DNA of 64,000 nucleotides from Paenochrobactrum pullorum (lineage in GTDB: Bacteria; Pseudomonadota; Alphaproteobacteria; Rhizobiales; Rhizobiaceae): assembly GCF_041929845.1 (NCBI RefSeq), contig NZ_JBHEEH010000001.1, positions 558,001 through 622,000 of the forward strand, in the 5' to 3' direction. Position 1 is the stretch's first letter. Every line of letters begins with the position of its first letter. This document shows, one piece after another, positions 17,474-26,053 of this stretch. A program made the position numbers and the translations under genes. Below the pieces are notes generated by a model. The model saw only the letters and a program-made list of their open reading frames with translations. It ran no database searches and was not told where the DNA came from.

Positions 17474-17529
17474 CATTATACTCTTTATGAGTATATCTGC
17501 GCACCCATAATATACTCATAAAGAGTATA
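17470..17529 (+). promoter_or_regulatory. nadA promoter with two NadQ-type operators
   Basis: TTGACA (17470-17475) and TATATC (17492-17497) are spaced 16 bp. Operator 1, TATACTCTTTATGAGTATA (17477-17495), fills the spacer. Operator 2 (17511-17529) is its exact reverse complement, 34 bp centre to centre, and abuts the nadA ribosome binding site AAGGAGGGG. The two operators can also pair with each other as a 19-bp stem around a 15-base loop in the transcript or as a cruciform. Confidence 0.82.
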
Positions 17530-17539
17530 AGGAGGGGTC

Positions 17540-18514
17540 ATGAACCAATTCACATCAGTTTCAGAACTTTACCAGCGCGTCGCACGTGTTTTGCCAAAAG
17601 CCGAATGGCTGTCTTATCAAGATGATGTCGAGGCGATCTTAGAGCTCAAGCGCAGCCGCAATGCGGTTATTCTGGCGCATAATTACCAAACACCGGAAAT
17701 CTTTCACGGGGTAGCAGATATTGTTGGCGACAGTCTGGCGCTGGCGCGTGAGGCCGCCAATGCGGATGCTGATGTGATTGTGGTGGCGGGTGTGCATTTC
17801 ATGGCTGAAACGGCTAAATTGCTGAACCCGTCCAAAACAGTACTGATCCCTGATCTGGGGGCAGGGTGCTCATTAGCAGACTCAATTACACCCGAAGATG
17901 TCGCTCTGTTGCGTCAGACCCATCCGGGTGTGCCGATTATCACTTATGTCAACACATCAGCGGCAGTGAAGGCTGCATCTGATATTTGCTGCACATCGGG
18001 CAATGCCAAAAAGGTGGTGGAATCTTTAGGTGTGACGAAAGTGCTGATGATACCCGACGAGTTTTTGGCACAAAATATTGCGCGTGAAACCGATGTCGAA
18101 ATCATCGCATGGAAAGGCCATTGCGAAGTCCATGAACGCTTTACGCCATCAGATATTACCGAACTGCGCGATAGCCATCCGGGCGTGGTGATTTTGGCGC
18201 ATCCCGAATGTCCACCCGAAGTGGTAGAAGTTGCCGATTTTTCCGGCTCCACCGCAATGATGTCGGATTTTGTGGCGGTTGAAAAACCTGCCCGCGTTGT
18301 GCTTTTGACCGAATGTTCGATGAGCGACAATGTGGCCGTGCAGCATCCGCAAGTGGATTTTATCCGCCCGTGCAATCTCTGCCCGCACATGAAGTTGATC
18401 ACCTTGAAAAACATCCGTGATGCGTTGGAAAACAACCGCCATGAAGTGGTGATTGATCCGGCGATTGCAGCACCTGCACGCTTTGCAGTCGAGCGGATGC
18501 TGGCGGTTAAATAA
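17540..18514 (+). CDS. nadA: Quinolinate synthase
   Basis: 4Fe-4S enzyme that condenses iminoaspartate with dihydroxyacetone phosphate to quinolinate. 324 residues. Cluster cysteines are visible in GAGCSLADS, in the CCTSGNAKKVV segment and in CNLCPHMKLI; AHNYQTPEI and MAETAKLLNP are family landmarks. AAGGAGGGG lies before ATG 17540. First gene of nadA-nadC, 20 bp apart; the nadB gene often placed between them is absent, and an aspartate dehydrogenase (46203) may supply iminoaspartate instead. Confidence 0.96.
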   Translation: MNQFTSVSELYQRVARVLPKAEWLSYQDDVEAILELKRSRNAVILAHNYQTPEIFHGVADIVGDSLALAREAANADADVIVVAGVHFMAETAKLLNPSKTVLIPDLGAGCSLADSITPEDVALLRQTHPGVPIITYVNTSAAVKAASDICCTSGNAKKVVESLGVTKVLMIPDEFLAQNIARETDVEIIAWKGHCEVHERFTPSDITELRDSHPGVVILAHPECPPEVVEVADFSGSTAMMSDFVAVEKPARVVLLTECSMSDNVAVQHPQVDFIRPCNLCPHMKLITLKNIRDALENNRHEVVIDPAIAAPARFAVERMLAVK

Positions 18515-18534
18515 GAAATAAGCAGGAGATCATC

Positions 18535-19386
18535 ATGACATTAACCTCTTTGCCGCGCTTCACGATAGAGCCATTGGTGCGTGCTGCTTTATCCGAAGAT
18601 TTAGGTCTTGCGGGTGATATTACCAGCAATGCCGTTATTCCGGCGGATCATCGCTCGATAATGGTTTTTCGTGCCCGCACCAAAGGTGTGATTGCAGGTT
18701 TGGATCTTGCTGCTCTAAGCTTTGAGCTGGTTGATCCGAGCGTGGGGTTTCAACCACTTTGCCAGGATGGTGATGAGCTGGAGGCGGGATCTGTCATTGC
18801 CAAGGTCAGTGGATTATCGCGCAGCCTTTTGATGGCGGAGCGCACAGCCCTTAATCTGCTGGGCCATCTATCCGGTATTGCGACGGTGACCTATCAATTA
18901 ATGCAGGCGGTCAACCACACCAAAGCACATGTCACTTGCACCCGCAAAACTATGCCGGGCTTACGTGCGATAGAAAAATATGCCGTGCGGGCAGGGGGCG
19001 CTAAAAACCATCGTTTTGCACTTTATGATGCGGTGCTGATTAAAGACAATCACGTGGCGGTGGCAGGCGGTGTTGGCGAGGCGATCAAACGCGCGCGCGC
19101 CAATGTCGGCCATATGGTGAAAATCGAGGTGGAGGTCGACACGATTGAGCAATTACATGAAGCAATGGCTGTTGGTGTCGATGCGGTGCTTCTTGATAAT
19201 ATGTCGCCAGCTATGTTGGTGGAGGCGGTGAAGATTGTTGATGGTCGCGCGATCACCGAAGCATCGGGCGGTATCACACCGGCAACAGCGGTGGCAATTG
19301 CCGAAAGCGGCGTTGACCTTTTATCAATCGGCTGGTTGACCCATAGTGCACCAAATCTTGATATCGGCTTGGATTTTGAAGCTTAG
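18535..19386 (+). CDS. nadC: Nicotinate-nucleotide pyrophosphorylase (carboxylating)
   Basis: Converts quinolinate and PRPP to nicotinate mononucleotide with release of CO2. 283 residues, typical. Features are EDLGLAGDITSNAVIP near the N-terminus, TRKTMPGLRAIEKYAVRAGG (substrate site with Arg/Lys), LIKDNHVA, EVEVDT, LLDNMSP and EASGGIT. The start has GCAGGAG 7 bases upstream. It ends at a strong bidirectional terminator facing the polyamine genes. Confidence 0.96.
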   Translation: MTLTSLPRFTIEPLVRAALSEDLGLAGDITSNAVIPADHRSIMVFRARTKGVIAGLDLAALSFELVDPSVGFQPLCQDGDELEAGSVIAKVSGLSRSLLMAERTALNLLGHLSGIATVTYQLMQAVNHTKAHVTCTRKTMPGLRAIEKYAVRAGGAKNHRFALYDAVLIKDNHVAVAGGVGEAIKRARANVGHMVKIEVEVDTIEQLHEAMAVGVDAVLLDNMSPAMLVEAVKIVDGRAITEASGGITPATAVAIAESGVDLLSIGWLTHSAPNLDIGLDFEA

Positions 19387-19422
19387 TCGTTGAGAAGCTT
19401 TTGCATGCTGATAGGTGTCGTT

Positions 19423-19458
19423 AAAAAAAGCCCCCAAAACCTGTCGGGGGCTTTTTTT
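19423..19458. terminator. Bidirectional terminator nadC / carboxyspermidine dehydrogenase
   Basis: A7GCCCCC and GGGGGCT7 arms around a 10-base loop, usable from both convergent genes. Confidence 0.9.
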
Positions 19459-19464
19459 CATATT

Positions 19465-20706
19465 TTATTCGAATGTCAGAGCGCGGTCGCCATCTGCATC
19501 TTTGATGCGGGTTTTAAGACCGATATGGTTCATAATGTGCAGGAACGGACGCGGGTTCAGTTCTTCCACATTGACCATGCGCTTGGTATCCCATTCACCC
19601 GATGCAATCAGCATGGCTGCTGCAACCGGCGGAACACCGGCAGTGTAAGAAATGCCTTGGCTCCCCACTTCTTCATAGGCTTCTTTGTGGTCGGCAACGT
19701 TATAAATAAAGACTTCGCGTTCAGCGCCGTCTTTCGTGCCCTTCACAAAGTCACCAATGCAGGTCTTGCCAACATAATTTGGAGCCAATGATGCCGGATC
19801 CGGCAGTACAGCCTTGACCACTTTCAGCGGCACAACTTCCAGACCTTCAGCGGTTTTAACCGGCTGTTCGGAGAGAAGGCCGAGATTGTTCAACACGGTG
19901 AAAACATTGATATAGTGATCACCGAAGCCCATCCAGAAGCGCACATCGGCATTCGGATAGTTTTTCGACAACGAATGCACTTCATCATGGCCGGTCATGT
20001 AGGCTTTGCGTTTGCCAACCACCGGCAGATCGAACTCTTTGCCGATTTCGAACATTTTGTTCTTCTGCCATTCCTGGTTCTGCCAGGAATAAACGGTGCC
20101 GGTAAATTCGCGGAAGTTGATTTCCGGATCAAAATTAGTGGCAAACCAATGGCCGTGATCGCCGGCATTGATGTCGACTATATCGATGGATTTAACTTCA
20201 TCGAGATAATCGTCGGCAGCCAGTCGTGCATAGGCATTGACCACGCCGGGATCAAAGCCGATGCCGAGAATGGCAGTGATGCCTTTTTCTTCACATTCGG
20301 CAGCATGTTTCCACTCGTAGTTGCCATACCACGGCGGGGTCTCGCAGATCTTTTTCGGATCTTCGTGAATGGCTGTGTCCATATAGGCTACGCCCGTGTC
20401 GATACAAGCGCGCAAAACAGACATATTGAGGAAGGGCGAGCCGACATTGATCACGATATTGACGCCAAGCTTGGTAATCAGAGCTTTAGTGGCTTCGATA
20501 TCAAGAGCATCCAGCGCATGAGCTTCAAGCTTAACCGGAGTTTTCAGGTTCTTCTTGTCATGCACGGATTTAATAATTTCGCGGCATTTCTCAACCGTCC
20601 GGGACGCAATGTGTATATCTCCTAATACATCACTGTTTTGAGCGCATTTATGCGCCACGACCTGTGCTACGCCACCGGCGCCGATGATGAGAACGTTCTT
20701 CTTCAT
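19465..20706 (-). CDS. Carboxy(nor)spermidine dehydrogenase (saccharopine dehydrogenase family)
   Basis: 413 residues. Reductive coupling of aspartate semialdehyde with putrescine (or diaminopropane) to carboxyspermidine, the first step of the alternative spermidine route used by many Hyphomicrobiales. The nucleotide fold opens with KKNVLIIGAGGVAQVVAHK; VINVGSPFLNM and GIGFDPGVVNAYARLA are typical of this branch and unlike lysine-pathway saccharopine dehydrogenases. The decarboxylase gene lies 75 bp upstream on the same strand, which supports this role. Putrescine rather than diaminopropane as substrate is inferred from taxonomic context. Confidence 0.88.
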   Translation of the reverse strand: MKKNVLIIGAGGVAQVVAHKCAQNSDVLGDIHIASRTVEKCREIIKSVHDKKNLKTPVKLEAHALDALDIEATKALITKLGVNIVINVGSPFLNMSVLRACIDTGVAYMDTAIHEDPKKICETPPWYGNYEWKHAAECEEKGITAILGIGFDPGVVNAYARLAADDYLDEVKSIDIVDINAGDHGHWFATNFDPEINFREFTGTVYSWQNQEWQKNKMFEIGKEFDLPVVGKRKAYMTGHDEVHSLSKNYPNADVRFWMGFGDHYINVFTVLNNLGLLSEQPVKTAEGLEVVPLKVVKAVLPDPASLAPNYVGKTCIGDFVKGTKDGAEREVFIYNVADHKEAYEEVGSQGISYTAGVPPVAAAMLIASGEWDTKRMVNVEELNPRPFLHIMNHIGLKTRIKDADGDRALTFE

Positions 20707-20754
20707 TTATGTTGATGCACCTTTTAATTACTTACACCAGTTACCAAGTCTCTT

Positions 20755-20779
20755 AAAAAGAAGGAGTTTCAAGCCTTCT
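20755..20779 (-). terminator. Attenuator-like hairpin between the two polyamine genes
   Basis: On the minus strand AGAAGG / CCTTCT (6 bp, 9-base loop) is followed by TTTT, just after the decarboxylase stop and before the dehydrogenase start. The short stem suggests partial termination that could set a lower dehydrogenase level. Confidence 0.45.
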
Positions 20780-20781
20780 GT

Positions 20782-21879
20782 TTAAGAAAGAGACTGCTCG
20801 AAGTCCGCGAAGGTAAATTCGCGAACCACATTGATTTGACCGTCTAATTCGCGAACTGCTATAGCGGGCATTTTCACGCCATTAAACCAGTTTTTCTTGA
20901 CCATAGTATAACCGGCTGCGTCTTCAAAAGACAAACGATCGCCGATTTTCAATTCTTTTTCAAAGTTGAACTCACCGAAAACATCACCGGCAAGGCAGGA
21001 TTTACCACAAACCATATATTGGTGTTTGCCATTATTAGGCACCATTTTTGCGGTCTCACGATAGATCAGCAGATCCAGCATATGGGCTTCAATCGAGCTG
21101 TCGACAACGGCCAAGTTTTTGCCGTTGAACAATGTATCAAGGACTGTGACTTCCAGCGTGGTGCTTTTGGTAATCGAAGCTTCACCTGGTTCCAGATAGA
21201 CCTGCACATGGAAGCGCTCGGAAAACTGTTTCAATCGGGCGCAAAAAGCATCAAGCGGATAATCATCACCGGTAAAGTGGATGCCGCCGCCAAGACTTAC
21301 CCATTCAGCGCGCTCCAAAAGCGAGCCGAATTTTTCTTCTGTCTGGCTCAAAACTTCGTCAAACAGGGCAAAATTATTGTTCTCGCAATTGTTGTGGATC
21401 ATAAAGCCGCTGATGCGATCCATCACCTTTTCAACCTTTGTAACATCCCATTCGCCAAGGCGGCTGAAAGGGCGTGCCGGATCGGCCAGATCAAAGCTTG
21501 AAGTGCTCACCTGCGGGTTGAGGCGCAGGCCGCGTTTAATGGATGAAGCTTTGTCGGCAAAGCGTTCCAGCTGGCTGATCGAGTTGAAAATGATCTTGTC
21601 GGCATTTTCAATCACTTCATCAATTTCATAATCGGCATAAGCCACACTATAGGCATGGGTTTCACCGCCGAATTTCTCACGGCCAAGCTTCACTTCATTC
21701 AAGGATGAAGAGGTGGTGCCATCCATATATTGGCTCATCAGATCAAACACAGACCATGTAGCAAAGCATTTTAAAGCCAGCAGTGCTTTGGCACCGGACT
21801 TCTCGCGCACATAAGCAATCTTTTCCATATTGCGCAAAAGCTTCGACTTATCGATCAGGTAATAAGGGGTCTGGATCAT
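20782..21879 (-). CDS. nspC: Carboxy(nor)spermidine decarboxylase
   Basis: PLP-dependent fold-III decarboxylase (alanine-racemase-like barrel) that converts carboxyspermidine to spermidine. 365 residues from ATG 21879, which has GGAA 6 bases upstream; ATG 21885 two codons earlier is an alternative. The PLP lysine is in ALLALKCFATWSVF (near residue 37); SLGGGIHFTG, EPGEA and the CGKSCLAGDVFGEF segment match the NspC family. Paired with the dehydrogenase downstream. A palindrome (21925-21941) lies 46 bp before the start. Confidence 0.9.
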   Translation of the reverse strand: MIQTPYYLIDKSKLLRNMEKIAYVREKSGAKALLALKCFATWSVFDLMSQYMDGTTSSSLNEVKLGREKFGGETHAYSVAYADYEIDEVIENADKIIFNSISQLERFADKASSIKRGLRLNPQVSTSSFDLADPARPFSRLGEWDVTKVEKVMDRISGFMIHNNCENNNFALFDEVLSQTEEKFGSLLERAEWVSLGGGIHFTGDDYPLDAFCARLKQFSERFHVQVYLEPGEASITKSTTLEVTVLDTLFNGKNLAVVDSSIEAHMLDLLIYRETAKMVPNNGKHQYMVCGKSCLAGDVFGEFNFEKELKIGDRLSFEDAAGYTMVKKNWFNGVKMPAIAVRELDGQINVVREFTFADFEQSLS

Positions 21880-21924
21880 GAGCATTCCATCGGGAAAGAA
21901 ATGTTAATTGCTGCACTTAGCCTG

Positions 21925-21941
21925 AAGCTTACAGTAAGCTT
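21925..21941. promoter_or_regulatory. Palindrome upstream of nspC
   Basis: AAGCTTACAGTAAGCTT, perfect 8-bp arms around one base, 46 bp before the decarboxylase start. Candidate operator or 5' hairpin. Confidence 0.4.
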
Positions 21942-22199
21942 GTGACGTAATTACAAAGATGCAGCTGCTTAATTTATCTTATGCAATATATAGAATACCC
22001 AAGAACCGCAATACCAAGCTTTGCAGGTTAGATATGCGACATTGCTTTATACCAAATATATTAAGCGCTGCTGTTAATCCTATATAGGCAGTTTTTATCA
22101 AATTCCCAACTTATAATTTTCCAAGCGATGTCTTGACAAAATGTAGTGTCGGGATTAGTCGACAATCGACATAGCTCTCACTGCTTTTTGCAGTCCGCG

Positions 22200-22218
22200 A
22201 TTATTAATTCATAATAAT
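22200..22218. promoter_or_regulatory. Inverted repeat upstream of MFS transporter
   Basis: ATTATTA and TAATAAT with a 5-base spacer, 55 bp before the MFS start; the size suits a MarR- or TetR-type site, but AT-rich symmetry can arise by chance. Confidence 0.3.
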
Positions 22219-22272
22219 TATTCACTCGCGATAGGGCTTTTATGCCGGCAATGCTGGTTTGAAGGACATAAG

Positions 22273-23730
22273 ATGCAAACTCAACAACAAGCCGGAAGCT
22301 GGGGTCAGCTTTTTTCCGGCTCCAATGCAATTCGCAGTCTAACGCTGGTGGGCGGTGTGGCTCTGCATGCAATTAATGTATTTATCTCGACAACGATTTT
22401 ACCAACTGTCATTCAAGATATTGGCGGTCTTGATTTTTATGCATGGAATACTACGCTTTTCGTAGCGGCCTCCATTTTGGGTTCAATGATGGCGCCACGC
22501 CTGCTGGGTCAGGTGGGGCCACGCTACGCCTATCTAGTTGCTGCAATCATCTTTGCCATCGGCACTTCGATATGTGCTTTTGCGCCTTCCATGCCAATCA
22601 TGCTCGCCGGGCGTAGTGTGCAGGGTTTTGGCGGCGGCTTTTTGCTGGCTTTGTCTTTCTCGATGGTGCGTCTGGTGTTCGAACCACGGCTTTGGACTTT
22701 TGCTATTGCGCTGATTTCCGGCATGTGGGGCGTGGCATCACTGGTTGGCCCTGCCATTGGTGGTGTATTCGCGCAATATGGCCATTGGCGCATGGCGTTC
22801 GGTTCGATCATTCCGGTGATTGTGCTGTTTGGTTTGCTGGCAGTGTTTATTCTGCCGAAAGAAGCCGGCAAGGGGGATAAAACGGGCGGTTTGCCTTGGG
22901 CACAATTGGTGCTGTTGACCGCAGCCGTTTTACTGGTGTCATGGGCAAGCCTTTCACCGTCCTTCTTTTATAATGCACTGGGCATTTTGGCGGCAATCGC
23001 ACTGTTGGCATTGACCTATGTCATTGAGCGCAAATCGCCCAATCATGTGTTGCCGCGTGATGCTTTCAACATGAAAAAGCTTGCGCCGCTTTATATCACT
23101 ATGGCGTTGTTGAGCTTGATGGTCACATGTAGTGAAGTCTTTATCCCATTGTTCTTCCAGACATTACATGCCCAAAAACCATTGGTTGCTGGTTATCTGG
23201 CAGCCTTGATGGGGCTTGGCTGGACATTGGGCTCACTCACCACATCCAGCCTTTCTGCCAGCAATACCAATCGTGTGATTGTGTCGGCGCCTTTTGTTGG
23301 ATTGACCGGTTTGATCATTCTGGCACTGATGGTGCCGGGCGGAAGTCATGGTAGCTGGCTTGATCTGGCACCAATGTGCATCAGTCTTTTCATCGTTGGT
23401 TATAGTGTTGGTCTGACATGGCCGCATTTGCTTGCCAATGTGTTGCAGATCACCCCGCAAAACGAGCAAGGCCTTGCGTCTGCCTCACTCACCACTGTTC
23501 AGTTGGTCACAACAGCTTTTGGTGCGGCCTTAGCCGGAACTATCGCTAATCTGGCCGGTTTGAGCAATCCGGGTGGTGCTGGCGGCGTTGCCAATGCAGC
23601 TCTGTGGTTGTTTATTTCCTTGACGGCCTTGCCGGTGCTGGCGATTTTCATGACCCGCATCGTCGTGCGTTTACGCAAACAACGGGCTGTAAAGCCGGTT
23701 GCTGAAGAGTCGGTTGAAATGGCTGCTTAA
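22273..23730 (+). CDS. MFS transporter, EmrB/QacA-like drug:H+ antiporter
   Basis: 485 residues with about 14 hydrophobic segments across the chain, the pattern of the DHA2 multidrug subfamily. Landmarks are LARxxQG-like LAGRSVQGFGGGFLLALS (motif C/D region), WGVASLVGPAIGGVFAQYGHWRMAF (motif C, antiporter signature) and a final transmembrane helix before a charged tail. Inner-membrane efflux of toxic compounds is expected; substrate unknown. SD AAGGA 7 bases upstream. Its 3' end overlaps the convergent regulator gene by 4 bp. Confidence 0.9.
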   Translation: MQTQQQAGSWGQLFSGSNAIRSLTLVGGVALHAINVFISTTILPTVIQDIGGLDFYAWNTTLFVAASILGSMMAPRLLGQVGPRYAYLVAAIIFAIGTSICAFAPSMPIMLAGRSVQGFGGGFLLALSFSMVRLVFEPRLWTFAIALISGMWGVASLVGPAIGGVFAQYGHWRMAFGSIIPVIVLFGLLAVFILPKEAGKGDKTGGLPWAQLVLLTAAVLLVSWASLSPSFFYNALGILAAIALLALTYVIERKSPNHVLPRDAFNMKKLAPLYITMALLSLMVTCSEVFIPLFFQTLHAQKPLVAGYLAALMGLGWTLGSLTTSSLSASNTNRVIVSAPFVGLTGLIILALMVPGGSHGSWLDLAPMCISLFIVGYSVGLTWPHLLANVLQITPQNEQGLASASLTTVQLVTTAFGAALAGTIANLAGLSNPGGAGGVANAALWLFISLTALPVLAIFMTRIVVRLRKQRAVKPVAEESVEMAA

Positions 23731-24398
23731 TGTGCTTCCAGACGCTGTATCGAATAGGTACAGCGTCTGTCGCCCGACAAGATATATTCCTCCCGCTCGA
23801 CTTTGACATCTGTTCCTAAAAGCGCGCGGAAAATATTAAGCTCCGCACGGCAAAAGCCCTGACAAGCTGTTGCAGCAGCACAAATCGGGCAATGATTTTC
23901 AATGAAAATCAATCTGCCGTCCTTATCCGTTTCCACTTCCGCCATATAGCCTTCTGACGAACGAAGTTCTGCCAGTTTTGCCACGCGCTCTGTCAAGCTT
24001 ATAGTTTGGTTCATGGCGCTCTGGTAAAGCTCGCGCGTTTGGTTTTCGCGGGCGCTGATCAGTATATCAAGTGCATCTTGCCCTAATAAATCGCGTATAG
24101 AGCTTAAAAGCTGCACTGTTAATTGCGCATGCGTATCGGGAAATCTTGCGTGACCAAGTGCCGTCAAATCCCAATATTGCGACGGGCGACCCACGCCGCG
24201 GCTTTGTGAATAAGAGACAACCAAACCTTCTTCATTGAGCCTTACCAATTGCTGGCGTACGGCTTCACCGGTGATGCCCAGTTTTTTACCCAAAACAGCG
24301 GCTGTATTGGCGCCATGCATTTTTAACAGCATCAAAATCCGCTGCCCGGGAGAACGTGCCAAGATAGTTTCGGAATTTAGTAGGTCATTTCTTGACAT
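23727..24398 (-). CDS. SufR-like winged-helix regulator with cysteine cluster
   Basis: 223-residue DNA-binding protein. The N-terminal winged helix (about 15-85) includes GKKLGITGEAVRQQLVRLNEEGLV. The C-terminal cysteines are at 170, 173, 179 and 183 (HCPIC, ACQGFC) plus 213, the pattern of SufR-type repressors that bind an Fe-S cluster. It diverges from fpr (404-bp gap), a pairing I know from other Alphaproteobacteria, so redox or iron control of fpr is likely. ATG 24398 is chosen over TTG 24404; both lack a strong ribosome binding site. Confidence 0.8.
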   Translation of the reverse strand: MSRNDLLNSETILARSPGQRILMLLKMHGANTAAVLGKKLGITGEAVRQQLVRLNEEGLVVSYSQSRGVGRPSQYWDLTALGHARFPDTHAQLTVQLLSSIRDLLGQDALDILISARENQTRELYQSAMNQTISLTERVAKLAELRSSEGYMAEVETDKDGRLIFIENHCPICAAATACQGFCRAELNIFRALLGTDVKVEREEYILSGDRRCTYSIQRLEAH

Positions 24399-24808
24399 CT
24401 TCAACGCAATCTATTTTAAAAAGACATTCCTTGTAAAATAAACGATTGATGTTAAGGGCGCAAGCGGCAAGGAAAAAGAATACGACAGTCAACCAATGGC
24501 TGGTGCTTTTACGTTTCCGTGCCGGATGGCAAAAAGGCTTGATGTCTGTGCTGATAAAGATTATTTCGGCGTCAGACATTATTCCGGATTGGTAATGGCG
24601 CTCATGTTCATTGGTGGTTCGAACAAGCGCGTTGATATTGCCTGACCGCAATGGCTGCATGTTCAGGACACAGTCCGGGAACTTGAATTTAAGCTCTGTT
24701 TTCATGGTTCATGAAACAGCGCTTATTTTTTGAATATTTCATCAGCCTGTCGGGTTTCCCAAGTCCCTCAGGTATCAATCTGGTAGCAAAGCAGAGACAC
24801 ATTCCATC
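24399..24808. other. Divergent intergenic region, regulator / fpr
   Basis: 410 bp with promoters for both genes presumably inside. I find no strong palindrome, hairpin or tRNA. A 106-codon minus-strand frame (24385-24705) has no ribosome binding site and overlaps the regulator start; not called. Confidence 0.4.
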
Positions 24809-25582
24809 ATGAGCAATTTCAATCAGGAAACCGTCCTTGAAGTTCATCACTGGACAGACCGGTTGTTTTCTTTCCGTACCACGCGCGATCAGGGTTTTCG
24901 TTTTCAAAGCGGCCAATTCATCATGATCGGCCTTGAAGTTGAAGGCAAACCATTGCTGCGCGCTTACTCCATCGCCAGTAGCATTTATGATGAACAGATG
25001 GAGTTCTTCTCCATCAAAGTGCCGAATGGCCCGCTGACATCCCGTTTGCAGCATTTACAAGTTGGCGACAAGATTCTGGCTGGTAAAAAACCAGTCGGCA
25101 CATTGCTCTATGATAATTTGTTGCCGGGCAAAAACCTCTGGCTTTTATCAACCGGCACCGGCCTTGCACCTTTCATGTCGATCATCCGTGATCTGGAAGT
25201 TTACGAGCGCTATGAAAAGGTTATTTTGGTGCACGGTGTGCGTGAAGTGGCCGAGCTTGCTTATAAAGATTTCATCACTAAAGAATTGCCTGAAGATGAG
25301 TTTTTGGGCGAAATGGTGCGTGAAAAGCTGATTTATTATCCGACCGTTACCCGTGAAGCTTATAAAAATCAGGGTCGTATGACTGATCTCATCCGCTCGG
25401 GGAAATTATTCTCCGACATCAATATGTCGGCTTTTGATCAAGAAAACGATCGCATGATGTTGTGCGGCAGCCCTGAAATGCTTGCTGAAATGCGCGAGAT
25501 TTTGGAAGGTCAGGGTTTGGAAGAGGGCAGCCAGACCACAGCCGGTCACTTCGTGATCGAAAAGGCATTTGTCGAGAAGTAA
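24809..25582 (+). CDS. fpr: Ferredoxin--NADP+ reductase
   Basis: FAD enzyme exchanging electrons between NADPH and ferredoxin or flavodoxin, for Fe-S synthesis and oxidative stress repair. 257 residues, normal for the bacterial Fpr subclass. FAD-binding RAYSIASS, NADP-binding STGTGLAPFMSIIRD and LCGSPEM are visible, as is the C-terminal HFVIEKAFVEK with the terminal aromatic/Lys region of this subclass. Start ATG 24809 has a weak purine-rich site upstream. Confidence 0.94.
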   Translation: MSNFNQETVLEVHHWTDRLFSFRTTRDQGFRFQSGQFIMIGLEVEGKPLLRAYSIASSIYDEQMEFFSIKVPNGPLTSRLQHLQVGDKILAGKKPVGTLLYDNLLPGKNLWLLSTGTGLAPFMSIIRDLEVYERYEKVILVHGVREVAELAYKDFITKELPEDEFLGEMVREKLIYYPTVTREAYKNQGRMTDLIRSGKLFSDINMSAFDQENDRMMLCGSPEMLAEMREILEGQGLEEGSQTTAGHFVIEKAFVEK

Positions 25583-25603
25583 GTCTTGATGCTTCATGAT
25601 CAA

Positions 25604-25642
25604 TAAAAACACCCCTGTCTCGTTCAAGACAGGGGTGTTTTT
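25604..25642. terminator. Bidirectional terminator fpr / tautomerase
   Basis: Stem AAAAACACCCCTGTCT / AGACAGGGGTGTTTTT (16 bp) between convergent genes, T-rich on both sides. Confidence 0.92.
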
Positions 25643-25646
25643 TATA

Positions 25647-25832
25647 TTATTTTTTGGAATAAGGCACACCGCCGACAATCCAGTCCGTTTTTTCCACCTC
25701 ATCAAATATGATGGTGATGGCTTCGGGTTTATTATTCCAGATACGCTCAAAGCTTTTCGTTATTTCTTGTGCGAGCTCATGCTTTTCCTCGTCACTACGC
25801 CCGGATAACATGGAAATTCTGACCAGTGGCAT
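25647..25832 (-). CDS. 4-oxalocrotonate tautomerase family protein
   Basis: 61-residue subunit of the tautomerase superfamily. Pro2, exposed as N-terminal proline after Met removal, is the catalytic base (MPLVRISMLSGRSDEEK). The C-terminal half (EAITIIFDEVEKTDWIVGG) fits the beta-alpha-beta unit; these proteins assemble as hexamers. AGGAG 7 bases upstream. No aromatic meta-cleavage genes adjoin, so the substrate is unknown. Confidence 0.88.
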   Translation of the reverse strand: MPLVRISMLSGRSDEEKHELAQEITKSFERIWNNKPEAITIIFDEVEKTDWIVGGVPYSKK

Positions 25833-26053
25833 TATGCGCTCCTGCCTTTGTGACTGATGCTGTGTAAGAAGGATCAGTATTGATATGATGTTATATCAGC
25901 ATCATAAAATCTAATTGTGGTGTTGATTATCTCGAAAGCTCTGGTATCGGTTAAGTTCTGAAGATTTATCAGCACTTTGAATAACATTTTTTATAATGGC
26001 ATTGCTCACCTGTAAATCGCTAATAGTGAGGTACAGTGCCGGAGGCTGTTTGC

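Larger units (their letters stand above)
21880..22272. other. Divergent intergenic region, nspC / MFS transporter
   Basis: 393 bp, AT-rich. Besides the palindrome near nspC and the repeat near the MFS gene it contains TTGACA (22133-22138), a good -35 for the MFS gene with only a weak -10 (TTAGTC), and GTCGA-CAA-TCGAC at 22158-22170. No gene is seen. Confidence 0.5.

Noticed and set aside
24616..24624. GGTTCGAAC, resembling a tRNA T-loop
   Set aside because: Flanking bases do not form a T-stem, and no acceptor, D or anticodon arms are found.
24385..24705. 106-codon minus-strand frame ahead of the SufR-like gene
   Set aside because: No ribosome binding site, overlaps the regulator start, no family resemblance; the one hydrophobic stretch is not enough.
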